Assembly (NCBI GenBank): GCA_036677805.1
Contig: JAVBVS010000014.1
Location: 14,150-78,149, forward strand
Source: SIG78 sp036677805
GTDB lineage: Bacteria; Verrucomicrobiota; Lentisphaeria; Victivallales; Victivallaceae
Direction: 5' to 3'
Length of the DNA stretch: 64,000 bases
The translations under genes and the position numbers were made by a program. The first letter of the stretch is position 1, and each line of letters starts with the position of its first letter. The notes beneath the pieces were generated by a model that ran no database searches, was not told the DNA's origin, and worked only from the letters and a program-made list of their open reading frames with translations. Positions 25,417 to 34,488 of this stretch are shown here, in pieces.

Positions 25417-26769
25417 ATGACCAGAATCACCTTTATGGGAGCCGGCAGCACGGTTTTCGCCCGCAGCATCATCGGCGACTGCATGTGCCGCGAATCGCTG
25501 CGCGACGCGCATTTCGCCCTCTATGACATCGACGGCGACCGCCTCAGAGAGTCGCAGGCCATTCTTTCGGCCATGAACGAACAGTTCAATCAAAGCCGCG
25601 CCGTCATCTCCGCCCACCTCGGCGTCGCTCAACGCCGGGACGCGCTGCGCGGGGCCGATTTCGTGGTCAACGCCATTCAGGTCGGCGGTTATGAACCGGC
25701 CACGGTGGCCGACTTCGAAATTCCTAAAAAATACGGCCTGCGCCAGACCATCGCCGACACGTTGGGCATCGGCGGCATTTTCCGCGGACTGCGCACCATT
25801 CCGGTCATGCTCGACTTCGCCCGCGACATCGAAGCGGTCGCGCCCGACGCCTGGCTGCTCAACTACAGCAACCCGATGGCGATGCTGACCGGCGCGATGC
25901 TCCGCGGCAGCACGGTCAAAACCGTGGGTCTCTGCCATTCGGTTCAGGTCTGCGCGCAGTCGCTGCTGGCGGCGCTGGAGCTGGATCACAGCGCAGAACG
26001 GTTGAAGAAACTGCGCTGCAACATCGCCGGAATCAACCACATGGCCTGGCTGCTTTCGATCACCGAAAACGGCCGCGACCTCTATCCGGAACTCAAAGCG
26101 CTGGCGGCGGAAAAGCTGGCCCGGTGGCGGCAGGCATCCGAGGCGTCCGACAAGTCAAGCAACATGATCCGGCTCGAACTGATGCTGCGCTTCGGTTATT
26201 ATGTGACCGAATCGAGCGAACACAACGCCGAATACACCCCGTTCTGGATCAAGCACCGCTACCCCGGATTGATCGCGGAGTGGAACATCCCGCTCGACGA
26301 ATATCCGCGCCGCTGCGTGAACCAGATTGCCGCCTGGCGCAAGGAATACCAGTCCTTGCGCGACAATCCGCTTCAGGAACACAAGCTCTCCTGCGAGTAC
26401 GGTTCGGCAATCATGGACTCGATCCTGACCGACACGCCCCGCCAGATCGGCGGCAACGTGCTCAACGCCGGATTGATCGACAATCTGCCCGCCGACGCGG
26501 TGGTGGAAATTCCCTGCCTGGTCGACGGCAACGGCATCCGGGGCGCCCGGGTCGGCCGCCTGCCGACCCAGTGCGCCGCGCTGAACATGACCAACATCAA
26601 CGTCCAGCTGCTGACCATCGAAGCCGCGCTTACCCGCCGCCGCGACCTGATTTATCAGGCCGCGCTGCTCGACCCGCACACGGCGGCGGAGCTGTCGATC
26701 GACGACATCGTGAACATGTGCGACGAGTTGATCGCGGCGCATGGCGCCTTGCTGCCCGCCTATTGTTAG
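25417..26769 (+). CDS. melA: glycoside hydrolase family 4, probable alpha-galactosidase
   Basis: 450 residues, cytoplasmic. GH4 enzymes use NAD+ and a divalent metal in a redox-elimination mechanism. The NAD site is ITFMGAGSTVFARSIIGD; NYSNPMAML and GLCHSVQV (C173-H174) provide metal ligands; AGINHMAW holds the next conserved His. The CHSV form of the metal motif is that of alpha-galactosidases (MelA/AgaL); alpha-glucosidases have CHEV and phospho-glycosidases CN. An ATG behind AAAGGA at 25417 is used rather than an in-frame ATG at 25324. A divergent AraC regulator and a direct repeat lie upstream. Confidence 0.9.
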   Translation: MTRITFMGAGSTVFARSIIGDCMCRESLRDAHFALYDIDGDRLRESQAILSAMNEQFNQSRAVISAHLGVAQRRDALRGADFVVNAIQVGGYEPATVADFEIPKKYGLRQTIADTLGIGGIFRGLRTIPVMLDFARDIEAVAPDAWLLNYSNPMAMLTGAMLRGSTVKTVGLCHSVQVCAQSLLAALELDHSAERLKKLRCNIAGINHMAWLLSITENGRDLYPELKALAAEKLARWRQASEASDKSSNMIRLELMLRFGYYVTESSEHNAEYTPFWIKHRYPGLIAEWNIPLDEYPRRCVNQIAAWRKEYQSLRDNPLQEHKLSCEYGSAIMDSILTDTPRQIGGNVLNAGLIDNLPADAVVEIPCLVDGNGIRGARVGRLPTQCAALNMTNINVQLLTIEAALTRRRDLIYQAALLDPHTAAELSIDDIVNMCDELIAAHGALLPAYC

Positions 26770-26842
26770 GCCTGGCCTGCCGGCGGCGCGAGTCCTCGCG
26801 CCGCCGGGAGAAATTCAGGAGATTGAGGCATTTTTCCACCCG

Positions 26843-27703
26843 TCACCGGACGGCGGCATCGCCGTCGCGATAGGCGCTGGGGGAGCAACCGCGGTATTTG
26901 CGGTACAGCCGCGAAAAGTAGAAGCGGTCGGCGAAACCCGAGCGCTGGGCGATTTCGGCGATGGAAAGTTCAGGGTTGGCCCGGAGCAGCTTCTCGGCGT
27001 AACGCAAGCGTTTTTCGATCAGCATATTCTTGAACGAAACGCCGTAGCGGGCCTTGATCTTGTGCGACAGCGACGAGACGCTCTGGCCCGCGTGGCGCGC
27101 CGCCTCGGCGATGGTCACGGGTTCGGCCAGATGTTTTTCCAGATAGCGCTCGACCCGCTCGAAGAGCCGGTCGCCGGAAAGCGCCACCAGTTCCCGCGCC
27201 GTGATATAATCGACCAGCATCTGGAACAGTCCGAGCAGATTGGCAAGCTCTTCCGGCGGAATTTCGGGCAAAGCCAGAAATTCCGCCTTTACCTTTTCAT
27301 GCAGTTCCGGCGGAACCGCCTGCAGCACCGCCGCCGGAATCCGGTCCGAATCGCGGAACTGCCCGAGCATCACGAAGCCCGCCACCGCGCCGTCGACCAG
27401 CACCGGCGCGATCGCCTCCTTCAAGCCGGCGTGACAGGTGTAGCAGCGCAGATTGCCTTTTTCGGCGCAGGCGGAAAGTTCACGCCGGTCCAGCTCCAGA
27501 CAGCGCTCAAGGCCGAACACCTTCTCCTGCATCAGCCGGCAATAACCGGAATTGCCGCTGCCGCGGCTGCGACGCAGCAATTCATGGCGCGACGAAAAAA
27601 AAATGGTCTGCATCTTCATCACGCCCGCAAAATTGTCGAGCAGCTGCTGCACCTCGTCGCGCAGCAGCAGTTCCAGCGTCACGTTGCGATTGGCATCCGC
27701 CAT
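26843..27703 (-). CDS. AraC-family regulator with PocR sensory domain
   Basis: 286 residues. The N-terminal half is PocR-like: CRLMQEKVFGLERCLELDRR and RCYTCHAGLKEAIAPVLVDG, with the conserved Cys-His residues of that redox- or ligand-binding domain, then AGFVMLGQFR. The C-terminal AraC helix-turn-helix pair is complete (IAEAARHAGQSVSSLSHKIK and IAEIAQRSGFADRFYFSRLY). GAAGGA precedes the ATG. It lies 21 bases downstream of the GH20 stop's partner gene start on the same strand, so it follows in the order PocR-AraC then GH20 in one leftward transcript and may control it. Confidence 0.9.
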   Translation of the reverse strand: MADANRNVTLELLLRDEVQQLLDNFAGVMKMQTIFFSSRHELLRRSRGSGNSGYCRLMQEKVFGLERCLELDRRELSACAEKGNLRCYTCHAGLKEAIAPVLVDGAVAGFVMLGQFRDSDRIPAAVLQAVPPELHEKVKAEFLALPEIPPEELANLLGLFQMLVDYITARELVALSGDRLFERVERYLEKHLAEPVTIAEAARHAGQSVSSLSHKIKARYGVSFKNMLIEKRLRYAEKLLRANPELSIAEIAQRSGFADRFYFSRLYRKYRGCSPSAYRDGDAAVR

Positions 27704-27724
27704 GGACCGTCCTTCAGCCGATTG

Positions 27725-29593
27725 TTATTTGATGCTCGAACCCGACGAATACCGGCGATAGACATTGCTGCAATAACCGATCGCCGCCGGATGCATGCTC
27801 GCGTCCAGCTCCGGAATCGAAGCGATGCGGCCATCCAGCCATTCCCGAATCCGCGTCGCCGCTTCGACCAGCCGCGCCCGCACGCCGGCGGTGCGCACTT
27901 GAATCACTTCCAGACCGAACGGCTTGGCGCAAGCCAGCCAGGCTTCCCGGTATAGCGCGCTGAATTCATCCAGCAAGCCGATCAGCTCCGGTATGGTTTC
28001 AGCAGCCAGTTTGCCCAAGCGCTCCCGTGAACGCACCAGATAGGCCTCCTCCAGCTCCAGCCGGAACCGCATCTTCAACTCCAGCAGCTCCGCCAGCGTC
28101 AGGATCGTCCGCCATTCGACCGGATCGTCCGCACCGGCCGGGCAGCGCGCCAGAATCTCACGGTAGGTTCTGAGCACATCATCGCACCACTTCGGCTCCC
28201 GCTTGCGGAATCCGCGGAAGGCCACCGCCAGCAAGGGATCGTCCCACAATTGCGCCGACGGCGTGTAAAAGTAGAAATCGAACTCCTTTTCGCCCTCGGA
28301 CTCCATCCGCGAAATCTCAAGGCAGCGGCGGTAATCCTGCCCGGTCAACGCATGATACAATTTCGCGCAGCGTTCCTCGTTCTCCTCTCCGCTCCAGGCC
28401 AGCTCCAGCGCATAAACGATCCCGGCCAGCGCCGAGCCGTAAAGACAGTAACCGCCATCGTCCCCCCACATCGCGAAAATCAGTTCCGGAACCCCGGTTT
28501 CGCGGCTGGCGGCGACGCAGGGCGCCAACGCGCGCCGGGTGAGGTTGTGATCGTACCAGAATTTCGGAAAGGTCCAGAGCCCGGAAGCCACCATCAGCGG
28601 TTTTTTGCTCAAAGCGCGGTGCCGCTCGATGTAATTGCGATAAAACTCCCGGTCGGTGTGGTCGTAGTCCCAGTAACAAAGCTGAACATATTCCGGAATC
28701 GCCGCCTGAACGTCGGGCGGAATCGGCGCATTGCCGTAGTAGGAGCCGTCGGGATCGCCCATGCGGAAATACATGTCGCTCCAGATCGTCGGCATCTCGT
28801 AACCGTATCGGCGGCAGAGTTCGCCGACCCGCGCCAGATGGCGGTTGAAGATGTCGAAATGGCGTTCGTGACCGTGGCGGTCCATGAAGCGGCCGCGGCC
28901 GAGATCGTGCGCCTCGTCCATGCCGACATGAATCCGGCGGCTGCGCAGGGCCGAACTCCAGAACGCCAGCATTTTTTCGATCAGACGGTAGGTCGCCGGC
29001 TCGTCGACCATCAGCACCTGCCGGGTGTCGGTGATCCCGGCATAGGCGCACTCCCACTGCAGCAGCTCTTCCAGATGCCCCAGCGTCTGAATGCAGCCGA
29101 TCAGCTCGATGCCGAGGCGCGCGGCGAAATCGTCCAGTGTCCGCAGTTCCGCCAGCGTGTAGCCGCCGCGGAGATAGCCGAAAAAGGGTTCGTCGGGCAG
29201 TTCATAGGTCTCTTCGGTATAAAGCATCGCCGTATTGCATCCGGTCAGCGCCAGCCAGACCAGATAGCGCTTCAGATAATCGACGGTGAATACTTTGTTG
29301 CGCGAGCAGTCGATCATGACGCCAAGGAGTGAAAATGATGACCGCTGCCGCGCATCGACACCGGCCAGCGCCAGCCCGACGCCGCGCGCCGCAGCGGCCA
29401 CGCCGCCGGCGGCAATCTCGATCCGCCCGGCGCCTGTCGTAACACCCAGCTCCCCCGCCGGAGCGGGCACGAAAACCAGCTCTCTGCCGCCATTCCCGAC
29501 ACCGAGCCGGGAGTCGATTTCCGCCGCCGTCTGCAGCATCCGATTGATTTCCGGCGGCGTCACCGCCGGATTCCAGAAAAATTCCACACCCAT
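27725..29593 (-). CDS. glycoside hydrolase family 20 (beta-N-acetylhexosaminidase-like), cytoplasmic
   Basis: 622 residues without a signal peptide. Residues 1-90 resemble the small GH20b alpha/beta domain and 95-420 the TIM barrel. The catalytic Asp-Glu pair is D226-E227 in HVGMDEAHDLGRGR, the DE motif for substrate-assisted cleavage of beta-linked GlcNAc or GalNAc. The barrel includes MIDCSRNKVFTVDYLKRYL and a WDYDHTDREFYRNY region. About 190 C-terminal residues are helical, as in cytoplasmic GH20 enzymes of the galactosaminidase type. It probably acts on imported short glycans. It is transcribed first, with the PocR-AraC regulator gene 22 bases downstream. Confidence 0.88.
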   Translation of the reverse strand: MGVEFFWNPAVTPPEINRMLQTAAEIDSRLGVGNGGRELVFVPAPAGELGVTTGAGRIEIAAGGVAAAARGVGLALAGVDARQRSSFSLLGVMIDCSRNKVFTVDYLKRYLVWLALTGCNTAMLYTEETYELPDEPFFGYLRGGYTLAELRTLDDFAARLGIELIGCIQTLGHLEELLQWECAYAGITDTRQVLMVDEPATYRLIEKMLAFWSSALRSRRIHVGMDEAHDLGRGRFMDRHGHERHFDIFNRHLARVGELCRRYGYEMPTIWSDMYFRMGDPDGSYYGNAPIPPDVQAAIPEYVQLCYWDYDHTDREFYRNYIERHRALSKKPLMVASGLWTFPKFWYDHNLTRRALAPCVAASRETGVPELIFAMWGDDGGYCLYGSALAGIVYALELAWSGEENEERCAKLYHALTGQDYRRCLEISRMESEGEKEFDFYFYTPSAQLWDDPLLAVAFRGFRKREPKWCDDVLRTYREILARCPAGADDPVEWRTILTLAELLELKMRFRLELEEAYLVRSRERLGKLAAETIPELIGLLDEFSALYREAWLACAKPFGLEVIQVRTAGVRARLVEAATRIREWLDGRIASIPELDASMHPAAIGYCSNVYRRYSSGSSIK

Positions 29594-29638
29594 CGCCTGA
29601 CCTTTCTTCCCTGATTCGTCGCCCTCGGAGACAAAAAG

Positions 29639-29667
29639 AAGGGGAAAACTCCAGGCGTTTTCCCCTT
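29639..29667 (-). terminator. intrinsic terminator of the yjbQ-like gene
   Basis: AAGGGGAAAA...TTTTCCCCTT arms (29639-29648 and 29658-29667) form a perfect 10-base stem, followed on the minus strand by CTTTTTGTC. It lies 17 bases after the stop of the YjbQ-family gene. Confidence 0.78.
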
Positions 29668-29683
29668 TCGGCGGCCGCTTCGA

Positions 29684-30085
29684 TTACGCTTCGGCGGCCT
29701 GAAAATAAATTTGCACCTGTCGGGTGCGCGGACCGTCGAATTCGCAGAAGTAAACCCCCTGCCAGGTGCCGAGCCGCAACCGGCTGTTGCGGATCGGCAA
29801 CGCCAGGGCAACCCCGATCAGCGACGCCTTGAGATGGGCCGCGCTGTTGCCTTCGCTGTGCCGGTAGAAGGATTCGGTTTTGGGGCAAAGCAGGTCGAGT
29901 TTCTTGAGAATATCATAACGTACATCCGGATCGACGTTTTCATTGACGGTGATCGCAGCAGTAGTGTGGGGCGTAAAAAGATGGCAGATGCCGTATTTGA
30001 TTCCCGGCGGAATGACCGCGTTGATCTGATTGGTGATGTCGACCAATTCGCAATCCCGATTGGTGACCACGGTGATTTCCGGCAT
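29684..30085 (-). CDS. YjbQ/UPF0047 family protein
   Basis: 133 residues, the usual length. Clear family motifs: HLFTPHTTAAITVNENVDPDV, FYRHSEGNSAAHLKASLIG and LGTWQGVYFCEFDGPR. Members have a weak thiamine-phosphate synthase activity that can complement thiE mutants, but the natural role is unsettled. The conserved His residues (PHTT, RHxEGN, AAHL) form a probable metal site. A terminator directly follows, so it appears to be the last gene of its transcript. Confidence 0.93.
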   Translation of the reverse strand: MPEITVVTNRDCELVDITNQINAVIPPGIKYGICHLFTPHTTAAITVNENVDPDVRYDILKKLDLLCPKTESFYRHSEGNSAAHLKASLIGVALALPIRNSRLRLGTWQGVYFCEFDGPRTRQVQIYFQAAEA

Positions 30086-30178
30086 AGTGAGCTCCTTTCG
30101 TCCCGGTTGTCCCGATTCTGCGCCGTCCTGAAAACCGTCATCGCAACCGCCGCGCTCCCCGCCCGGCGGCGAATGATT

Positions 30179-30622
30179 TCATCGCTGGCTGAAAAGCCGT
30201 TTGAGTTCCGCCTGAAACTCGCTGAAATCCGCTTCGGTGGGTTCGCCGCTGACCTTGTCCAGCCCCAACCGCCCCATCTGGTCGATCAGCCATTCGGCGC
30301 TGGCGCCGGAAGCGAAACGCACCGTGCCGTGAGCCAACGCGCCCGGACGGGTGAGCTGGCTGATTTCCACCTGCGTCGCGCCGGCGGCAGGCACGTCGGC
30401 CTTTGCCCCGGCAGCGGCATCGGCCTCCTCGGTCGGGGCCGGTTCCTTCGGGTCGAACTGCTTCCAGTCGACATCCTCGAGCTCCGCCGCCAGCAGCCGC
30501 AGATCGAGAAACGTCATCCGGCAGGCCATCTCGTCGGCCAGCAGCTTCTGAATTTCCGGCAATGCAACGCCGTCGTGAAGTTTCTGCGCCACAAACCGTC
30601 TGATCTTCAAATCGTCACTCAT
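30179..30622 (-). CDS. conserved hypothetical protein of unknown function
   Basis: 147 residues from the ATG at 30622 (AAGGAG upstream). The N-terminal half is helical (RRFVAQKLHDGVALPEIQKL, then CRMTFLDLRLLAAELEDVDW) and looks like a short helical or HTH-like bundle. An Ala/Glu/Pro linker follows (residues 58-85), then a compact beta-like unit around GALAHGTVRFASGASAEWL and DQMGRLGLDKVSGEPT. I cannot name a family. There is no signal peptide, so a cytosolic location is expected. It lies between a lipoprotein gene and the yjbQ-like gene on the same strand. Confidence 0.72.
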   Translation of the reverse strand: MSDDLKIRRFVAQKLHDGVALPEIQKLLADEMACRMTFLDLRLLAAELEDVDWKQFDPKEPAPTEEADAAAGAKADVPAAGATQVEISQLTRPGALAHGTVRFASGASAEWLIDQMGRLGLDKVSGEPTEADFSEFQAELKRLFSQR

Positions 30623-30664
30623 TTTCCCTGACTCCTTAACACTCCCGAAATCCATCCCGGCACG

Positions 30665-31384
30665 TCACAGCGTCACCGGATCATTGCGCAACTGCACCTG
30701 GGTCGGCGGCGCTTTCTGCGGCGCCGTCACCGCCGCCGCCGGATCCGCCGATGGCGATTCCGGTGTCGGCAACTGCCCGATGGCCGCGCCCAACCCATCC
30801 GCCGTCACCGGCGCATCCAACCGTTTTTCCACCTGCCGGGCGACAGCGTTTTCTTCCTTCTTGAGATCGCCGGTCACGGTCTTGAACCGGGCGTTGGTCA
30901 CCAGGAAAAGCGCCTTGACGGTCGTTTCGTAAACCGCCCGCTTCGGCTTTTCCAGCTCGGTGGTTTCGCCGAAGCTGTTGGTATAAATATAGGCGCCGCC
31001 GGCGTTGCGCGCATCCTGAGTCCAGCCGGCGTTAGGCCCCGGATTGGTGCTGCCGTCGACGGCGGAACGCTCGCCGACCTTGACCCGCTTGAAATCCACC
31101 ACCTGAACCGCATCGGCGCCATGATCACGAGCCGATTCGATCAAATCGTCGCGCAGCGTTTCATTGCTGGTACTGCCCGGCGCAGTGACCGTCGCCCGGC
31201 CGATGGCGTGGTATTCCCCCTCGGGCACCGGAATTTCCGGAGTGAAAAACGCCACTTCGGTATCTTCCGGCAACTCCGGAAAAGTTTGCCCGACATATTC
31301 CAGATCAACGCATCCGGTCAGCCAAACCGCCGGCAGCAGCGCCGCCCAGGCGGCCATCCGAAACCACTTCATCTTCTTTTTCAT
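30665..31384 (-). CDS. lipoprotein of unknown function
   Basis: 239 residues with a lipobox (PAVWLTGC) after a short hydrophobic signal. Residues 40-160 contain a repeated pattern of short beta segments (YHAIGRATVTAPG, then LIESARDHGADAVQVVDFKR), like small secreted domains that bind or scaffold surface parts, with the DxGADAVQVVxF reminiscent of YajI/YaiO-type lipoproteins. The tail is Ala/Pro-rich and disordered. It follows the CNNM/CBS gene on the same strand with a 3-base gap, so they are probably co-transcribed. Confidence 0.75.
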   Translation of the reverse strand: MKKKMKWFRMAAWAALLPAVWLTGCVDLEYVGQTFPELPEDTEVAFFTPEIPVPEGEYHAIGRATVTAPGSTSNETLRDDLIESARDHGADAVQVVDFKRVKVGERSAVDGSTNPGPNAGWTQDARNAGGAYIYTNSFGETTELEKPKRAVYETTVKALFLVTNARFKTVTGDLKKEENAVARQVEKRLDAPVTADGLGAAIGQLPTPESPSADPAAAVTAPQKAPPTQVQLRNDPVTL

Positions 31385-31387
31385 CTT

Positions 31388-32629
31388 CTAGATCCCAATG
31401 CGCCGAACGTTGAACTCCATGACCCGGCCGCGCCGGATCTTGCGCACATAAAACTCCGCATTGCGGAATTTCAACACCTCGCCCACCCGCGGCCGATGCC
31501 GGAGCTTGCGGCAAAACCATTCCGATACCGTGAGTCCGCTTTTCGGCAGCGTCAGCGGCGTTTCCGTCGCCACCATCGACATCGGCACTCCGCCGCCGAT
31601 CACCCAGAAACCGTCGTTCGGCGAATAGAACGTCTTGGGCAGCGGATCGAACTCGTCGTCCAGATCCCCGATCAGCTCCTCGACGATATCTTCCATCGTG
31701 ATCAAGCCGCGCGTTGAGCCCTTGGCATCGCGCACGATCGCCAGGTGCATATGCTGGACCGCAAAACGCTCCAGCAGGCTCGCCGCGGTATCCTCCGGCA
31801 TCACGAAATGAATCGGACGCACGATATCCATCAGTTTGGCCCGCTCCGGATTGGCCCGGAAGGTGGCGACCAATTCCTTGAAATTGATGTACCCGACCAC
31901 CTTGTTCTTGTCGTCGCCCTCACACACCGGATACCGCGTATGAAAATCGGCATGCGCGGTATTGATCGCCTCGACCGGCGTCTGGCGGGTCGAAATGAAC
32001 GAAATATTTTCCACCGGCAACATCACCTGATCCGCCCGCTGCGACGACAGCCGCGGCGTCGCCTGCAGAATATGTTCCTGCTGCGAGCTGATCTGCTGCT
32101 CGCGCCGCGCCAGACTCGCCAGCGCCGCGATTTCGGCCGCCGTCGACGGCTGCGTTTCCGTAATCTTGGCTTCGAACGGCCGATTGATCCAGTGCACCAG
32201 CGCAATCAGCGGCGACATCAATGTCAGCATCATCACCAACGGACGCGCCGTCACCGCCACAATCCGGCAATTGTAATGCACGCCGAGCGTCTTGGGCAGG
32301 ATTTCCGTATACTGTACCATCACCAGCGTGAACGCCAGTGTAAACAATCCCAGCCAGCCGTTGCCGAACAGTGCCGCAAACTCCGCCCCCGCCACCGCCG
32401 CGCCGATGGTATGCGCCGCGGTATTCAGAATCAGAATCACCGCCAGAGACTTCTCGATCTCATGCTTGAGCTTCAGACAAAGCTCTCCGCGCCGCACATT
32501 CCGCTCACGGATCTCCGCCAGCTGGCTCGGCGTCAGGCTCAACAGCGCCGACTCCAGCAACGAACACAGAAACGATACCATAATCGCCACTGTGACGCTG
32601 GCCGCCAATGCAATCCACGACATCAGCAT
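31388..32629 (-). CDS. CNNM/CBS-domain transporter-associated protein (HlyC/CorC family)
   Basis: 413 residues. Order: three to four membrane helices of the CNNM (DUF21) domain (residues 1-160, with SFLCSLLESALLSLTPSQL and ILPKTLGVHYN), then a CBS pair (residues about 200-315: VMLPVENISFISTRQTPVEA; HLAIVRDAKGSTRGLITMED, followed by IVEELIGDLDDEFD), then a C-terminal CorC_HlyC domain (FWVIGGGVPMSMV to the end). The family is linked to Mg2+/Co2+ efflux or resistance. The ATG has a near-perfect GGAGGTGGATC leader. Confidence 0.92.
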   Translation of the reverse strand: MLMSWIALAASVTVAIMVSFLCSLLESALLSLTPSQLAEIRERNVRRGELCLKLKHEIEKSLAVILILNTAAHTIGAAVAGAEFAALFGNGWLGLFTLAFTLVMVQYTEILPKTLGVHYNCRIVAVTARPLVMMLTLMSPLIALVHWINRPFEAKITETQPSTAAEIAALASLARREQQISSQQEHILQATPRLSSQRADQVMLPVENISFISTRQTPVEAINTAHADFHTRYPVCEGDDKNKVVGYINFKELVATFRANPERAKLMDIVRPIHFVMPEDTAASLLERFAVQHMHLAIVRDAKGSTRGLITMEDIVEELIGDLDDEFDPLPKTFYSPNDGFWVIGGGVPMSMVATETPLTLPKSGLTVSEWFCRKLRHRPRVGEVLKFRNAEFYVRKIRRGRVMEFNVRRIGI

Positions 32630-32778
32630 GATCCACCTCCGCCGGCCCCCGGCGCCTGCTCCGGTCCGCCCCCCGACCCGGCAGGCCCGCTACTCTCTCC
32701 AGGGTCCTCCGCCACTTCGCCGGAAGCGGTTTCCACCGCTTGCGACACCACCGCGACACTGCGTTTGCCACTCTCCAT
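32623..32778 (-). CDS. small Gly/Pro/Ser-rich ORF overlapping the CNNM gene start
   Basis: 51 codons beginning MESGKRSVAVVSQAVETASG, ending in a GAGGGGSC tail whose TGA overlaps the downstream ATG CTG ATG. It is low complexity after residue 25, with no family match that I recognise. AAGGAAG is 13 bases upstream of the ATG. It may be a leader or spurious. The rest of the 32779-32892 gap shows nothing else. Confidence 0.25.
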   Translation of the reverse strand: MESGKRSVAVVSQAVETASGEVAEDPGESSGPAGSGGGPEQAPGAGGGGSC

Positions 32779-32892
32779 AAACGTTCGCTTGCGCTTCCTT
32801 TCCCGGTTGCGTTATCGCGGAACGGGGCCCCCATGGCTCCGTTCCCCATCTACGCCTGCTCCACGTTCCCGGCATTCCCGCCGGAACGGGGA

Positions 32893-34488
32893 TTATTTTT
32901 GCTCTTCCTTCTTTTCCGCCTCGCGCTCGATCGCCTGGGACTGAAGTTTCGCCCGGATGATCGCCGCGGCCCGCGGATTCGCATTGTCCAGATAGTCCTT
33001 CACCACCTGGTCGCGGATTTCGTTGTACGGCGGCAGACCGCGCCGGCCTTCTTCCTTGGCCGAATGGATGCCCTTCTGATAATCGGCATAGATTTTCTTG
33101 GCCATCAGCTCGTACATCGCGACCTGTTCTTCGTTGTCGTTGACCGCCGCATTCAATGCATTCTGGATGAAAGCGTTGATGATATCGGTGATCTGTTTGA
33201 AAGTCGAAGTCGCCACAATCTCCTTGAGTTCGCGTTCCAGGAACACCTCGAACGCGGGATATTTCACCGTGGCATCCTCCTTCTTCAGCAGATCGTACAC
33301 CTTGCGGGTTTCATCCACCCGGCCGAAAATGAACAGCATCACCGCCGCATTTTTCATGAAGTTGATCTTGCCGGTCCGGAACGATTCAAGGTTGTTGGCC
33401 TCTTCATACGCCCAGTCGTAGGTCCGAATCGCCGACTGCACCAGATCGAGGTTCGGCGCCATGATCAGATATCGGTATCCTTCGGCATTGACCCAGAGAA
33501 TCCGGCCGGCCCGCATCATTTCCTGCAAACAGGTGGCGATGATCCGCGAACACTGCATGTCGTGGCCCGTAATCCGGATGCCCTCGGACGCCCAATACAG
33601 CGCCTGCGCTTCCGCCAGCCGCCAATCCATCAGACCGTATTCCTGATTGAGCGTGTGAATGTATTCCGCCCGGAGCCGATATTTGTCGTAAAGCCAGATC
33701 GTCCGCAGCGCCGCATCGATATTGCGCGCGGCGTCCGCGTTGCCGAGCGCGTCCACCAATTTCTGCGACAGCAGCGAATTGGCCTGAAAATCCTCGTAGA
33801 GCGCCCTGAAATTGCCGAACCCGGCGCTTTGCGCCGCATTCCACATCGGATCGCCCGCCGGATAACGCTTCAGAAATTCCGCCTCGGTCGCCGGCATCGT
33901 GCTCATCAAAGCCCAGTCCGGACTGGGCCCGATCACGGCTTCCATTTCAGTGGCCAGCCGCGCCTTGTAATAATAACTGGCGTTGTCGAGCACATTGCCC
34001 ATTTTCTGCTGGAAAATCACCGCCAGTTCCCAGTAAAGACGCGGCGCCTCCGGATTGTACAGCAGCGCTTCGTCGCGAATCAGCTTGATGCCTTCCCAGA
34101 CCCAGTACCAGCGGTCCTGCCACAGCGAACAGGTCACGGAAATGTTGTAAGCCATATTCCAGGCCAGATAGGCCGTGGCGCCCGCGAAACGCGGTTGCAG
34201 TTTGGTGATCCAGCTGGCCAGCTGGACCATTTCGAAGTAGTTCTTGTCTTCCTGCAGCGACGCCGCGCGCAGCCACAGCAAATCCGCCAGCAGGCCCCGG
34301 AAGCTGCCCAGCGCCATGGTGGTGAAAATCACCACCGGCGGCGCATTGTTGATCTGGCCGGTAAAGAACAGATCGTGCTGACGAATATTGCGGTCAAGTT
34401 CGCGCTGGACCAGGCCGATGCCGGAGATCAGCACCAGCGAAATCATCAGCGCCAACAGATATTTGCCGATTTTTCCGTATTTGATCAT
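32893..34488 (-). CDS. large membrane-anchored protein of the ABC-2 module, unknown family
   Basis: 531 residues. One N-terminal membrane helix (residues 8-28, KYLLALMISLVLISGIGLVQ) is followed by a 480-residue soluble, largely helical, Trp/Tyr-rich region that looks like TPR or solenoid repeats (for example FRGLLADLLWLRAASLQEDK, FAGATAYLAWNMAYN, ALYWASEGIRITGHD). The tail is charged. Its ATG overlaps the permease stop by 4 bases, and the order ATPase, permease, this gene makes it the third component of an ABC-2 type system. I do not recognise the family; by position it may be a periplasmic partner of the permease. Confidence 0.82.
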   Translation of the reverse strand: MIKYGKIGKYLLALMISLVLISGIGLVQRELDRNIRQHDLFFTGQINNAPPVVIFTTMALGSFRGLLADLLWLRAASLQEDKNYFEMVQLASWITKLQPRFAGATAYLAWNMAYNISVTCSLWQDRWYWVWEGIKLIRDEALLYNPEAPRLYWELAVIFQQKMGNVLDNASYYYKARLATEMEAVIGPSPDWALMSTMPATEAEFLKRYPAGDPMWNAAQSAGFGNFRALYEDFQANSLLSQKLVDALGNADAARNIDAALRTIWLYDKYRLRAEYIHTLNQEYGLMDWRLAEAQALYWASEGIRITGHDMQCSRIIATCLQEMMRAGRILWVNAEGYRYLIMAPNLDLVQSAIRTYDWAYEEANNLESFRTGKINFMKNAAVMLFIFGRVDETRKVYDLLKKEDATVKYPAFEVFLERELKEIVATSTFKQITDIINAFIQNALNAAVNDNEEQVAMYELMAKKIYADYQKGIHSAKEEGRRGLPPYNEIRDQVVKDYLDNANPRAAAIIRAKLQSQAIEREAEKKEEQK

